This document shows, piece after piece, positions 18,334-25,325 of a stretch of DNA of 64,000 nucleotides. Under the pieces are notes generated by a model. The model saw nothing but the letters and a program-made list of their open reading frames with translations, ran no database searches and was not told where the DNA came from. The stretch lies in the NCBI RefSeq assembly GCF_000739775.1, contig NZ_BBJH01000007.1:62001-126000 (forward strand), in the 5' to 3' direction. The DNA is from Paraburkholderia heleia NBRC 101817. Its GTDB lineage: Bacteria > Pseudomonadota > Gammaproteobacteria > Burkholderiales > Burkholderiaceae. The translations under genes and the position numbers were made by a program. The stretch's first letter is position 1, and each line of letters begins with the position of its first letter.

Positions 18334-19557
18334 TCAGTATCCAATTGCACGGCTCGTGGCCGCGGCCTGGGTCGTCGGCAAAATCAGGCTGATGACACGA
18401 CTCCACTTCACGAGAGCGGACGTATCGACGAACACGACATCGTTGGGCTTGAGTTCGAACGAGTCGGCCGTGGCCATGGCCGACGCGCTGCTCGCGTCGA
18501 GATGGAACACGGTCGGCTGACTGGTATCGCGGCCACGCACGACATACACCTGCGAGGCGTCGCCCGACGACTGGTTGATCCCTCCCGCGTTGCCCAGTGC
18601 CTCGTTGAGCGACATACGTCCGTTATTGAACATCACGCCTCCTGGACGCTCGACCTCGCCGACCACGAAAACCTTGCTGTCTGTCTGTGCGAAGATCCGC
18701 ACAAGGTCGCCATCGTGCAGAATGATCCGGTCGGGATTGAACCCCTTGCGGATCATCGCCGGCATATCGATATCCACGGTGGCGTCGCCACGTGTCACGG
18801 ACACATGCGAGCGGTCGGCATTGGCGGTGAAGCCACCGGCGCGGTTGATCGCCTCGGGCAGCGTCATCGGTCTGTCATTGAGCACCTGCACGCCCGGCGT
18901 CTTGACCTCGCCGTCGAGATACACGCGCTTGCTGCGATAGGTCTCGATACGCACGGTGATCTGCGGCTGACGCACGTATTTCGCGAGCCTCTGCGCGAGG
19001 ATGTCGCGCACGCCCATTTCCGAAAGACCGGCGACTTTCAGCGGACCAATATAGGCATACTGAATGAATCCATTGTTATCGACGGTGTAGCCGGATGCAA
19101 CCGAACTGGCGCCCGATGGCGCGTCGCCGCCGCCGCCGCTCGCAGGCAGGTTGAGCTCGGGGTGATCCCAGACGACGATGCTGAGAATATCGCCGGGGCC
19201 GATTTCATACGGCGTGGCCTTGGCAAACATCTTCTCCACGTCCTCGGGAATGCCCTTGGGCCGCGCGGCAGCTTCCTTGTCCACGAGGTCCCTTGTGATC
19301 TCGACGAGCTTGCCGGACGGCGCACCCGCGATTCCCTTGGCCGCGAGGCTATCGGGCACCGCCGTGCCAGACGTCGCACCGACGTCCCCTGCTCCTGCGC
19401 TGTACGTCATGCCCGGCGCCATGGCACAGCCGCTCAGCGCAGCGAGCGCGAGGCAAACGGCAAACGCGGCCCCGCGGCGCAGCGAGCCCGCCAGCCCGTC
19501 ATTGCGCGCGACACGCGCATGCACAGTCCCGATCCAGTCCATCGCGTTGAGTCCCAT
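18334..19557 (-). CDS. wza: Wza/BceE-type outer-membrane polysaccharide export lipoprotein
   Basis: A 407-residue OPX protein that should form the outer-membrane exit channel with Wzc. It has a signal peptide with lipobox LSGC (cysteine 44), then the Poly_export/SLBB core: YEIGPGDILSIVVWDHPEL, followed by at least two SLBB repeats (RVYLDGEVKTPGVQVL and KVFVVGEVERPGGVMF). The start has GGGGG upstream. The C-terminal end MIS-type amphipathic helix is represented by LVKWSRVISLILPTTQAAATS. It is 67 bp upstream of wzc and downstream of the priming transferase, the order seen in the Burkholderia cepacian locus. Confidence 0.94.
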   Translation of the reverse strand: MGLNAMDWIGTVHARVARNDGLAGSLRRGAAFAVCLALAALSGCAMAPGMTYSAGAGDVGATSGTAVPDSLAAKGIAGAPSGKLVEITRDLVDKEAAARPKGIPEDVEKMFAKATPYEIGPGDILSIVVWDHPELNLPASGGGGDAPSGASSVASGYTVDNNGFIQYAYIGPLKVAGLSEMGVRDILAQRLAKYVRQPQITVRIETYRSKRVYLDGEVKTPGVQVLNDRPMTLPEAINRAGGFTANADRSHVSVTRGDATVDIDMPAMIRKGFNPDRIILHDGDLVRIFAQTDSKVFVVGEVERPGGVMFNNGRMSLNEALGNAGGINQSSGDASQVYVVRGRDTSQPTVFHLDASSASAMATADSFELKPNDVVFVDTSALVKWSRVISLILPTTQAAATSRAIGY

Positions 19558-19697
19558 CGCAACACCCCCAATCCGTTACACGCGTTCCGGGTCATGCGGT
19601 GTGGCCCGGATACCTGATATGTCAACCACGTCTCCCGCCAACACGTTTGCCGCCCGCCTGAAGTTCCGCTTGCGGCGCGTTTGCAGCGCTTTGCAGC

Positions 19698-20804
19698 TCA
19701 ATACGCGCCAGTACCGCGAATCACGACGAAAAACGTCTTGAACAAGATGCCGATGTCTTTACGGAAGGTCCAGTTCATGACATAGGCAACGTCGAGCGAT
19801 ACGCGCGTCGCGTAGTCGATATCGTTGCGCCCGCTCACCTGCCACAGGCCCGTGATGCCAGGCGTCGCCATCAGGTAGTACTTTCTCGCCTCGCCATAGC
19901 GCTCCAGTTCCTGGTCGATGATCGGACGCGGGCCGACAAAACTCATCTGCCCGCGCAGGACGTTCCAGAGTTGCGGCAACTCGTCGAGACTCGTGCGCCG
20001 CAGAACGTGGCCGATCCGCGTCACGCGCACATCATTCTTCAGCTTGAATTCGCGCTCCCATTCGGCGCGGGCTTCGGGATCGCGCTCGAGCAGATCCTTG
20101 AGCACCTGCTCCGAATTCATCACCATCGATCTGAACTTCAGACAACGAAACTTCTTTCCATGGCGGCCTACACGTGTATGGCCATATAACGCCGGGCCGC
20201 CATCGCGCTTGACCAGCAGCGCGAGCACGGCGAGCAGCGGCGAGAGCATGACGATCGCGCTCACGGCCGCCACGATATCGAACAGACGCTTCAGGGCGTG
20301 TCCAATTACGGCGCTACGAACCGTGCTGCGCGAATCGACCTCGAGCGTTTCCCGGCGCCACCATGCACGGGTCAGTCGCAGCACGCTGAATTCCGAAAAG
20401 AACAGGGTGTGCGACAACAGCAGGGAAATACCCGTCGTCAATGTCCAGTACATGAACCACGGCAACGCCAGCAGATGATCGTGATGAATCGCATAAAGCA
20501 GCACGAGTCCGCAGAGCTGTACGGCAAGCCAGGCGAACGCCGTGCGGCCCGCGACGCTGAAAAGCGAGCGGCTGCCGCGTGTGCCATAGGTCCCGCAGGC
20601 GGGAAAGACCGAGAGGGCGAGCGCGGCGCAGAACGCCACCAGCGTGGGATCGGGGTGATGCACCGCGGCCACCTGTGCGGAATTCAGATTCAGGTGTACG
20701 GCGCATACGGCGCCCAGCACGATCAGCACGACATCGACCGTACGTTGCAGCACGATATCGACCGTACGTTGCGTAAGATCTGACCGTTGCGTTAGCTCTG
20801 ACAT
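19698..20804 (-). CDS. wcaJ: Short WcaJ-like polyprenyl-phosphate hexose-1-phosphate transferase
   Basis: A 368-residue priming enzyme of the polyisoprenyl-phosphate hexose-1-phosphate transferase family, which starts repeat-unit assembly on undecaprenyl phosphate. Four to five N-terminal helices are followed by the bacterial sugar transferase domain: RLFDIVAAVSAIVMLSPLLA, then GKKFRCLKFRSMV, RTSLDELPQLWNVLRGQMSFVGPRP split across the catalytic Asp-Glu site, and GITGLWQVSGR. WcaJ is usually about 460 residues; here the CoA-binding-like middle domain between helices and catalytic domain is missing. The ATG at 20804 has GGGG eight bases upstream. Its first codons contain a 24-bp in-frame tandem duplication. 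It is the first gene of the cluster. Confidence 0.9.
   Translation of the reverse strand: MSELTQRSDLTQRTVDIVLQRTVDVVLIVLGAVCAVHLNLNSAQVAAVHHPDPTLVAFCAALALSVFPACGTYGTRGSRSLFSVAGRTAFAWLAVQLCGLVLLYAIHHDHLLALPWFMYWTLTTGISLLLSHTLFFSEFSVLRLTRAWWRRETLEVDSRSTVRSAVIGHALKRLFDIVAAVSAIVMLSPLLAVLALLVKRDGGPALYGHTRVGRHGKKFRCLKFRSMVMNSEQVLKDLLERDPEARAEWEREFKLKNDVRVTRIGHVLRRTSLDELPQLWNVLRGQMSFVGPRPIIDQELERYGEARKYYLMATPGITGLWQVSGRNDIDYATRVSLDVAYVMNWTFRKDIGILFKTFFVVIRGTGAY
20725..20772 (-). repeat. 24-bp in-frame tandem duplication in wcaJ-like gene
   Basis: Two adjacent 24-bp units (20725-20748 and 20749-20772) differ at one base. They encode QRTVDVVL and QRTVDIVL just before the first membrane helix. Being eight codons, a change of copy number would lengthen the N-terminus without shifting the frame. 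Confidence 0.9.
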
Positions 20805-21052
20805 TTCCCTACCCCAGTGCGTGTCGTGTTCGTCAGACGTTCGTCGTCTGGCGCGGTCGTCCGCCACAGGCGAACGCACGGATCTCCCTGCCTCGGGCTA
20901 TCCATACGTGCGCGACGCCCGCCCTGATAAGCCACGACGACACATTACGGCGCAAGCGACGCAGGAACCGTGCGTAATCCCACCAACGGTTTGTGATCGT
21001 CGCCGCCTCATGATCCGGGCCGCACGTGAGCCGCCCTGCAAGCCACATGCGC

Positions 21053-21112
21053 GCGCCGTGTTATGTGCGAAAGCGCACATAACACGGCGCTCCTGCAACG
21101 ACAGGAGCGCCG
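21053..21112. promoter_or_regulatory. Two overlapping, mutually exclusive hairpins
   Basis: Hairpin 1 has 17-bp perfect arms (21053-21069 and 21074-21090) around the loop AAAG. Hairpin 2 has 11-bp perfect arms (21085-21095 and 21102-21112) around CAACGA. They share bases 21085-21090, so both cannot form fully at once, the logic of an attenuator or RNA switch. Neither is followed by a T-run in either direction, so simple Rho-independent termination is not shown. They lie in the leader of the minus-strand polysaccharide operon, about 250 bp before its first codon. Confidence 0.6.
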
Positions 21113-21340
21113 ATTAATATGACGTATTCCTAAATGTTTACCCCGAAGATCGCGCGTTTCGATTCCATTTTCATTATTTGATCGCGACATCTGTGGTAAC
21201 GGGAATCTAATCACCTGCGCAATACTTATCCGTTCGCCGCCGCACACACGACCGAGGCAAGGACACGGCAAGATGGCTTCTGGCTGCGCCGCCAATGTGG
21301 TTGAGCCAGACGACGTGCCGGCATGGAGCCAGCAAGCGCG

Positions 21341-21361
21341 GGTAGCCGGTAACCGGCTACC
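21341..21361. promoter_or_regulatory. Palindrome with 10-bp arms, possible operator
   Basis: Arms GGTAGCCGGT and ACCGGCTACC flank a single central A. It ends 21 bp before the glycosidase GTG start, where a bound repressor or an RNA hairpin could control translation or transcription. Role unknown. Confidence 0.45.
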
Positions 21362-21382
21362 GTTTCACGCGAGGAATACGCC

Positions 21383-22744
21383 GTGATGCATTCCGTAACG
21401 ACCACTCACGGCCCGCGCGCCGATACGGCCGGTTCGCGACTCCGGCGGTCGGGCCTGCGCGTGGCCGAAAGCCTCGCGGCAGGCATCTGCGCGCTCGCAT
21501 GCGCAGCGGCGGTGCATGCGAGCGACGCCGTGCGCGCCATGCCAGCCGGGGATTTCCTCCAGACGCTCGCCGTCGTCACCCACGTCAGCTACACCGACGG
21601 CGCGTACGTCAATGTGCACAACGTCGCCGACGACATGGCGTGGCTAGGCATCCACCACGTTCGCGACTACGCGCCGGGCTCCTCCATCCCGTTCGCAAGC
21701 TATGTCTATCTCGCGCAGCGCGGCGTGAAATTCAACTTTTTGATGGGCGCGGACTTCGAGAAAAAGATCGGGCAGGTTGCGAACCTGAATACCGAGGTGC
21801 CCGGCAGCGTTGCGGCCATCGAAGGTCCCAACGAACTGAACAATTTTCCCGTCGCTTACCAGGGGCTTACCGGCGCCGCCGCCGGGCTCGCCGTGCAGCG
21901 CGACCTCTACGCACGCGTACACGGCACGCCGGAGCTAAAAGGAGTGCCCGTATACGACGCGACCGGCTTCGAGCCCAGGTCAGTCGAGACGCGCACGAAT
22001 TCGGCCGATTACGCGAATCAGCATGTCTATCCGCAAAACGGCGAGCAGCCTCTCTGGAACGCGAACGGCGACAAGTGGATGCTTGCCGCCATTCACCTCG
22101 GCCAGCGATTCCAGTTGCCGCTCGTCATCACCGAGTTCGGCTACTTCTCGTTGCCGCAGGCGGGCTGGTACATGCTCGGCGTCGACGAGCGCACACAGGC
22201 CAAGGGCGTTCTCAACGGCTATATGGATGCGGCGGCGGCGGGTGTGAAGCGGCTCTACGTGTATGAACTGCTCGACGAAAAACCCGATCCGGCGCGCAAC
22301 AACGACGAAATGCATTACGGGCTCTTTCGCAACGACAACAGCCCGAAGCCGGTGGCCTACGCCATTCGCAATCTCACGTGGATCCTGAACGCCAACGCCC
22401 CGGGGCGCGCGAACGCGGCAGCGCTCAGCACGCTCGCGTATACGCTTTCGGATATGCCGGCATCGGCAAACAGCCTGCTGCTGCAAAAGAAGGACGGACG
22501 CTTCGTGCTGGTGCTCTGGAACGAAACGCTCATCTGGAACCGTGCGACCGGAACGCCGCTCACCAGCCCGCCCGCGCATGTCGATATCGACTTCGGCGGC
22601 AAAGCGAGGCGTGTCGACCTTTACGATCCGCTCGCTTCGGCGCAGCCGCTCGAAAGCCATCGCGACCTGCGCCAGCTCACCGTGGACGTGCCCGACCACG
22701 TCATCCTGCTCGAAATCACACCGGCGAACACGCCGGGAACCTGA
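21383..22744 (+). CDS. Secreted GH-A clan glycoside hydrolase-like protein
   Basis: A 453-residue protein (GTG start, or ATG one codon later; GAGGAA lies upstream). A signal peptide ends near AAAVHA-SD (residue 46). The remainder looks like a beta/alpha-barrel of clan GH-A: IEGPNELNN near residue 147-154 places Asn-Glu as acid/base after strand 4, and LVITEFGYFS near 248-256 gives the nucleophile Glu after strand 7. A beta-rich C-terminal segment follows (about 340-450). I cannot name the GH family with certainty; GH39- or GH5-like are possible. Its position beside the exopolysaccharide operon suggests it trims or degrades that polymer in the periplasm or outside. Confidence 0.75.
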   Translation: MMHSVTTTHGPRADTAGSRLRRSGLRVAESLAAGICALACAAAVHASDAVRAMPAGDFLQTLAVVTHVSYTDGAYVNVHNVADDMAWLGIHHVRDYAPGSSIPFASYVYLAQRGVKFNFLMGADFEKKIGQVANLNTEVPGSVAAIEGPNELNNFPVAYQGLTGAAAGLAVQRDLYARVHGTPELKGVPVYDATGFEPRSVETRTNSADYANQHVYPQNGEQPLWNANGDKWMLAAIHLGQRFQLPLVITEFGYFSLPQAGWYMLGVDERTQAKGVLNGYMDAAAAGVKRLYVYELLDEKPDPARNNDEMHYGLFRNDNSPKPVAYAIRNLTWILNANAPGRANAAALSTLAYTLSDMPASANSLLLQKKDGRFVLVLWNETLIWNRATGTPLTSPPAHVDIDFGGKARRVDLYDPLASAQPLESHRDLRQLTVDVPDHVILLEITPANTPGT

Positions 22745-22830
22745 GCGCGTCAGCCAACGCGTTGTCCCGACCGGAACGCACGCGCGCCGTTGCCCCCATG
22801 AGCTTCGGGCGGGCGGCGTGTCGGCCTTTG

Positions 22831-22836
22831 TATAAT
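22831..22836 (+). promoter_or_regulatory. Candidate -10 element for the 22871 gene
   Basis: A perfect TATAAT in otherwise GC-rich DNA, 35 bp before the ATG of the MraY/WecA-like gene. No good -35 hexamer is seen at 16-18 bp. Confidence 0.5.
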
Positions 22837-22870
22837 CGCGCATTCCTTCTTCCGGTCGCGGTTTCCTTTC

Positions 22871-23974
22871 ATGCTCAGTTTCGCCCTCGGCTTTCTCGTT
22901 TCGTTGCTGGTCACGCTGCTGATCGTGCGTTACGCGCATCTGCATGAAAGGTTCTCCGTCGATTCCGATCTCGCGGGCGTGCAGAAATTCCACGTGCGGC
23001 CCGTGCCGCGCATCGGCGGAACGGGCATCCTCGCGGGACTCATCGTGGCCGCCGCGCAGCTGCACGGGGCGTATCCGGCCGTCTCGGGCGGCATACTCGG
23101 CATCGTCGCCTGCGGGTTGCCCGCGTTCGCCTCGGGGCTCATCGAAGATCTGACCAAGCGCGTCTCGCCGCTTGCGCGCCTCCTTTGCACGATGGCCGCC
23201 GCCGCGCTCGCGTTCTGGTTCCTCGGCATCGCGGTCACGCGCATCAGCGTGCCGCCGCTCGACTTCCTGCTTTCCTACGCGGCGATTTCGTTCGTCATCA
23301 CCGTGCTGGCGGTCGCCGCGCTCGCCAATGCGATCAACATCATCGACGGCTTCAACGGCCTCGCCTCGATGGTCGCGTTCATGATGTTCGCCTCGCTCGC
23401 CTACGTGGCCTTCCAGGTGCACGACCCGGTGGTGCTCTCCGCGTCGTTCATCATGATGGGCGCCGTGCTGGGCTTCTTCATCTGGAATTTCCCCGCGGGC
23501 CTGATCTTCCTCGGCGACGGCGGCGCGTATTTCATCGGCTTCATGCTTGCCGAACTGTCGATCCTGCTCGTCATGCGCAACCGCGACGTGTCGGCCTGGT
23601 ATCCGGTGCTGCTCTTCATGTATCCGATCTTCGAGACCTGCTTCTCGATCTACCGGAAGAAGTTCGTGCGCGGCATGTCGCCCGGCATCCCCGACGGCGT
23701 GCACCTGCACATGCTCGTGTACAAGCGCCTCATGCGCTGGGTCGTGGGCGCGCGCAATGCACGCGAACTCACGCGGCGCAATTCGCTCACTTCGCCCTAC
23801 CTGTGGCTGCTCTGCCTGATCGCCGTGATTCCGGCCACGCTGTTCTGGCGCCACACACTGCACCTGTTCTGTTTCGTCGTGCTGTTCGCGCTCACGTACG
23901 TCTGGCTTTATGTGAGCATCGTGCGCTTTCGCTCGCCCAAGTGGCTCGTCGTGCGCAGGACGCGCAAGCACTGA
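22871..23974 (+). CDS. MraY/WecA-family undecaprenyl-phosphate HexNAc-1-phosphate transferase
   Basis: A 367-residue polytopic membrane protein of the polyprenyl-phosphate N-acetylhexosamine-1-phosphate transferase family. It carries the expected aspartate and asparagine motifs: GLIEDLTKRVSP (DD-like site), NAINIIDGFNGLASM and FLGDGGAYFIGF, and a histidine-containing late loop (PDGVHLHMLVYKRL). It would begin synthesis of a lipid-linked glycan in the cytoplasmic leaflet. It is distinct in fold from the WcaJ-like enzyme across the leader region, so the locus has two unrelated priming enzymes. Whether it serves O-antigen or exopolysaccharide is not shown. Confidence 0.9.
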   Translation: MLSFALGFLVSLLVTLLIVRYAHLHERFSVDSDLAGVQKFHVRPVPRIGGTGILAGLIVAAAQLHGAYPAVSGGILGIVACGLPAFASGLIEDLTKRVSPLARLLCTMAAAALAFWFLGIAVTRISVPPLDFLLSYAAISFVITVLAVAALANAINIIDGFNGLASMVAFMMFASLAYVAFQVHDPVVLSASFIMMGAVLGFFIWNFPAGLIFLGDGGAYFIGFMLAELSILLVMRNRDVSAWYPVLLFMYPIFETCFSIYRKKFVRGMSPGIPDGVHLHMLVYKRLMRWVVGARNARELTRRNSLTSPYLWLLCLIAVIPATLFWRHTLHLFCFVVLFALTYVWLYVSIVRFRSPKWLVVRRTRKH

Positions 23975-24041
23975 ATACGGCTTGATTCCATGCAGGCGGG
24001 ACCGCCGCGCAGCCTCGGCGCATGTGTCCCCGGTTCGCAGG

Positions 24042-24047
24042 TACAAT
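24042..24047 (+). promoter_or_regulatory. Candidate -10 element for entericidin-like gene
   Basis: GTACAATCGC holds TACAAT, one mismatch from TATAAT, 88 bp before the ATG at 24135. A matching -35 was not evident. Confidence 0.35.
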
Positions 24048-24134
24048 CGCAAACGGCGGTTGCGCGCAATCTGCATGCCCGCAGCCGCTTCCATTCGACG
24101 CTTATTTGACGTTTATTTCATTCGGGGAGCCAAA

Positions 24135-24269
24135 ATGAGCCGATATCTCGCGTTTGCGCTTGCACTTTTCGCCGTGACGCTCGCTGCCTGCAACACCATC
24201 GCTGGCGCAGGCGAAGACATTTCGAAGGGCGGCCAGGCGATCACCAACACAGCAGAAAAGGCGAAGTAA
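24135..24269 (+). CDS. Entericidin A/B-like small lipoprotein
   Basis: A 44-residue lipoprotein. The signal sequence RYLAFALALFAVTLAAC ends in lipobox LAAC, followed by NTIAGAGEDISKGGQAITNT, the conserved mature part of the entericidin EcnAB family. GGGGAG lies six bases before the ATG. Entericidins are membrane-associated peptides linked in E. coli to a toxin/antidote pair and to stress-induced lysis; in Burkholderia solitary copies are common. Only one copy is here, so an antidote partner is not adjacent. Confidence 0.9.
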   Translation: MSRYLAFALALFAVTLAACNTIAGAGEDISKGGQAITNTAEKAK

Positions 24270-24601
24270 GCCGGTCATGGGCGAATCGCGGTGCGAGCGC
24301 CCGCTCACTGCGTGACGCGTTCGCGCAGCCGTGAGACTTCCGCCTCAAGCTCGCGCACGCGCGCATCAGTTCCTCGACCAGCGCCGGGTCTTCGGCCACG
24401 CGGGCCATCGGGCACGCGGCTCGCTGTTCCGACACTTTCGCGCACCGGGCGAACGCCGGGGGCCGCGCTCATGAGCGCGGCGGCACTTCCCGCCCCGCGC
24501 GGCCCGAAGCGCGCTACCCTTGGTGTTCACGCCGCGTGGCGCGAGTCCACTCACTCCGCCCGGCCGCCGCATGGGCCGGGCGCCATGGCAGGGAGTCGAA
24601 C
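24270..24601. other. Intergenic region, 332 bp
   Basis: It lies between the entericidin-like and host-attachment-protein genes. It contains the remains of a small minus-strand coding frame (see 24305-24435). Nothing else is supported. Confidence 0.5.
24305..24435 (-). pseudogene. Possible frameshifted small coiled-coil ORF
   Basis: On the minus strand one frame reads MARVAEDPALVEELMR, then near 24360 the sensible reading moves to another frame that continues RVRELEAEVSRLRERVTQ and stops at 24305. Each half looks like real protein, and the second is a clear short coiled coil. The join lies in an alternating GC tract (GCGCGCGTGCGCG), where an indel or a sequencing error is plausible. A GTG at 24435 is a possible start but has no site. 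No family recognised. It may be a recent pseudogene, or intact if the base call is wrong. Confidence 0.35.
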
Positions 24602-25057
24602 ATGTCGAAAACGATCTGGGTTGTCGTCGCCAACCGTGTGACCGCGCGCATTTTCGCCGCCGAAAGCCCGCTGGGCGCCATCGACGAGGTCGAGACGCTG
24701 CTCCATCTGCAGGGCCGCATGTCGGACGAGAACCTCGTGACCGACAAACCGGGGCGCACCACCGACCGCGTCGGCTTCGGCCGCAGTGCGACCGATCCCG
24801 ATACCAGCCAGCACGAGCACGAAGCCACCGTGTTCGCGGCACAGATCGCGACGACGCTCGCGAAAGCCCGCAACGACGCGCGCTACGGCACGCTCGTGCT
24901 CGCGGCGCCGCCCGCGTTCCTGGGCGCGCTGCGCAAGGCGATCGACGCGCAAACGCGCAGCCTCGTCACGCTCGAACTCGACAAGGATCTTGCGGCGCTC
25001 GACGCGCGCGAACTGCGCGCGCGCCTGCCCGAGCGGCTCGTGCGGGCCGAGGCGTGA
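24602..25057 (+). CDS. Host attachment protein, baeRF-type (archaeo-eukaryotic release-factor-like)
   Basis: A 151-residue protein matching the so-called host attachment protein family, now placed among bacterial release-factor-like (baeRF) proteins. Typical parts are WVVVANRVTARIFAAESP at the N-terminus, VTDKPGRTTDRVGFGRS in the middle, and FLGALRKAIDAQTRSLVTLE near the end. GGGAG lies seven bases upstream of the ATG. The name comes from an Agrobacterium attachment locus; the biochemical role is unknown, and a ribosome-linked function has been proposed for the fold. It converges on the XapX gene. Confidence 0.85.
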   Translation: MSKTIWVVVANRVTARIFAAESPLGAIDEVETLLHLQGRMSDENLVTDKPGRTTDRVGFGRSATDPDTSQHEHEATVFAAQIATTLAKARNDARYGTLVLAAPPAFLGALRKAIDAQTRSLVTLELDKDLAALDARELRARLPERLVRAEA

Positions 25058-25099
25058 GCTAACCGATTCACAAGCTGGGCGCGCATGGATATTTAGCGC

Positions 25100-25125
25100 G
25101 GTGAGCGAGGGTTGCCCCGCTCACC
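25100..25125. terminator. Possible bidirectional hairpin between convergent genes
   Basis: GGTGAGC and GCTCACC face each other with inner GGG/CCC pairing between the host-attachment-protein and XapX genes. It includes the XapX stop codon and has no T-run, so termination is uncertain. Confidence 0.3.
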
Positions 25126-25297
25126 CCGCGAGATGCGCGACGCACGCGCGCACGAAGCCGACCGCGTTCTCGCCCGCCAGCATGCCGAGCAGCCCGACGA
25201 GCGCAATGGTCGGCGGCGCGGGCGATTTCACGTGCAGCACGCTATAGAGCAGCCCCGCGAGCGCGCCGACCGCGAACGACACCAGATACCCCTTCAT
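25121..25297 (-). CDS. XapX-domain small membrane protein
   Basis: A 58-residue protein with two short hydrophobic helices. It begins MKGYLVSFAVGALAGLLY and continues APPTIALVGLLGMLAGE, the signature of the XapX (DUF1427) family. AGAGGA lies just before the ATG. Members are small inner-membrane proteins, often beside xanthosine permease genes, with no established function. Here the neighbours give no metabolic clue. Confidence 0.88.
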   Translation of the reverse strand: MKGYLVSFAVGALAGLLYSVLHVKSPAPPTIALVGLLGMLAGENAVGFVRACVAHLAG

Positions 25298-25325
25298 CTT
25301 CCTCTCCCGTTCGTTCGACTCGCGC

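Larger units (their letters stand above)
20805..21382. other. Leader/intergenic region between polysaccharide operon and glycosidase gene, 578 bp
   Basis: The starts of the priming transferase (minus) and the glycosidase (plus) diverge from this gap, so it should hold the main promoters of the exopolysaccharide operon. It contains two overlapping perfect hairpins (21053-21112), an AT-richer stretch at about 21113-21225, and a near-perfect palindrome at 21341-21361. No convincing -35/-10 pair was found in either direction and no supported coding sequence lies here. Confidence 0.6.

Noticed and set aside
15924..18392. A very long plus-strand open frame (over 800 codons) across the wzc gene
   Set aside because: It is His/Arg-rich, antisense to a clear kinase gene, and has no domain-like pattern; it arises from GC-rich codon use.
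21345..21370. ops/JUMPstart-like sequence (ACGGTAGCCG on the minus strand)
   Set aside because: It matches only part of GGCGGTAGC and overlaps the palindrome; RfaH-type control is not supported.
21980..24094. A 704-codon minus-strand open frame
   Set aside because: Antisense to the glycosidase and MraY-like genes, dominated by Arg, Glu, His and Ala, with no recognisable fold.
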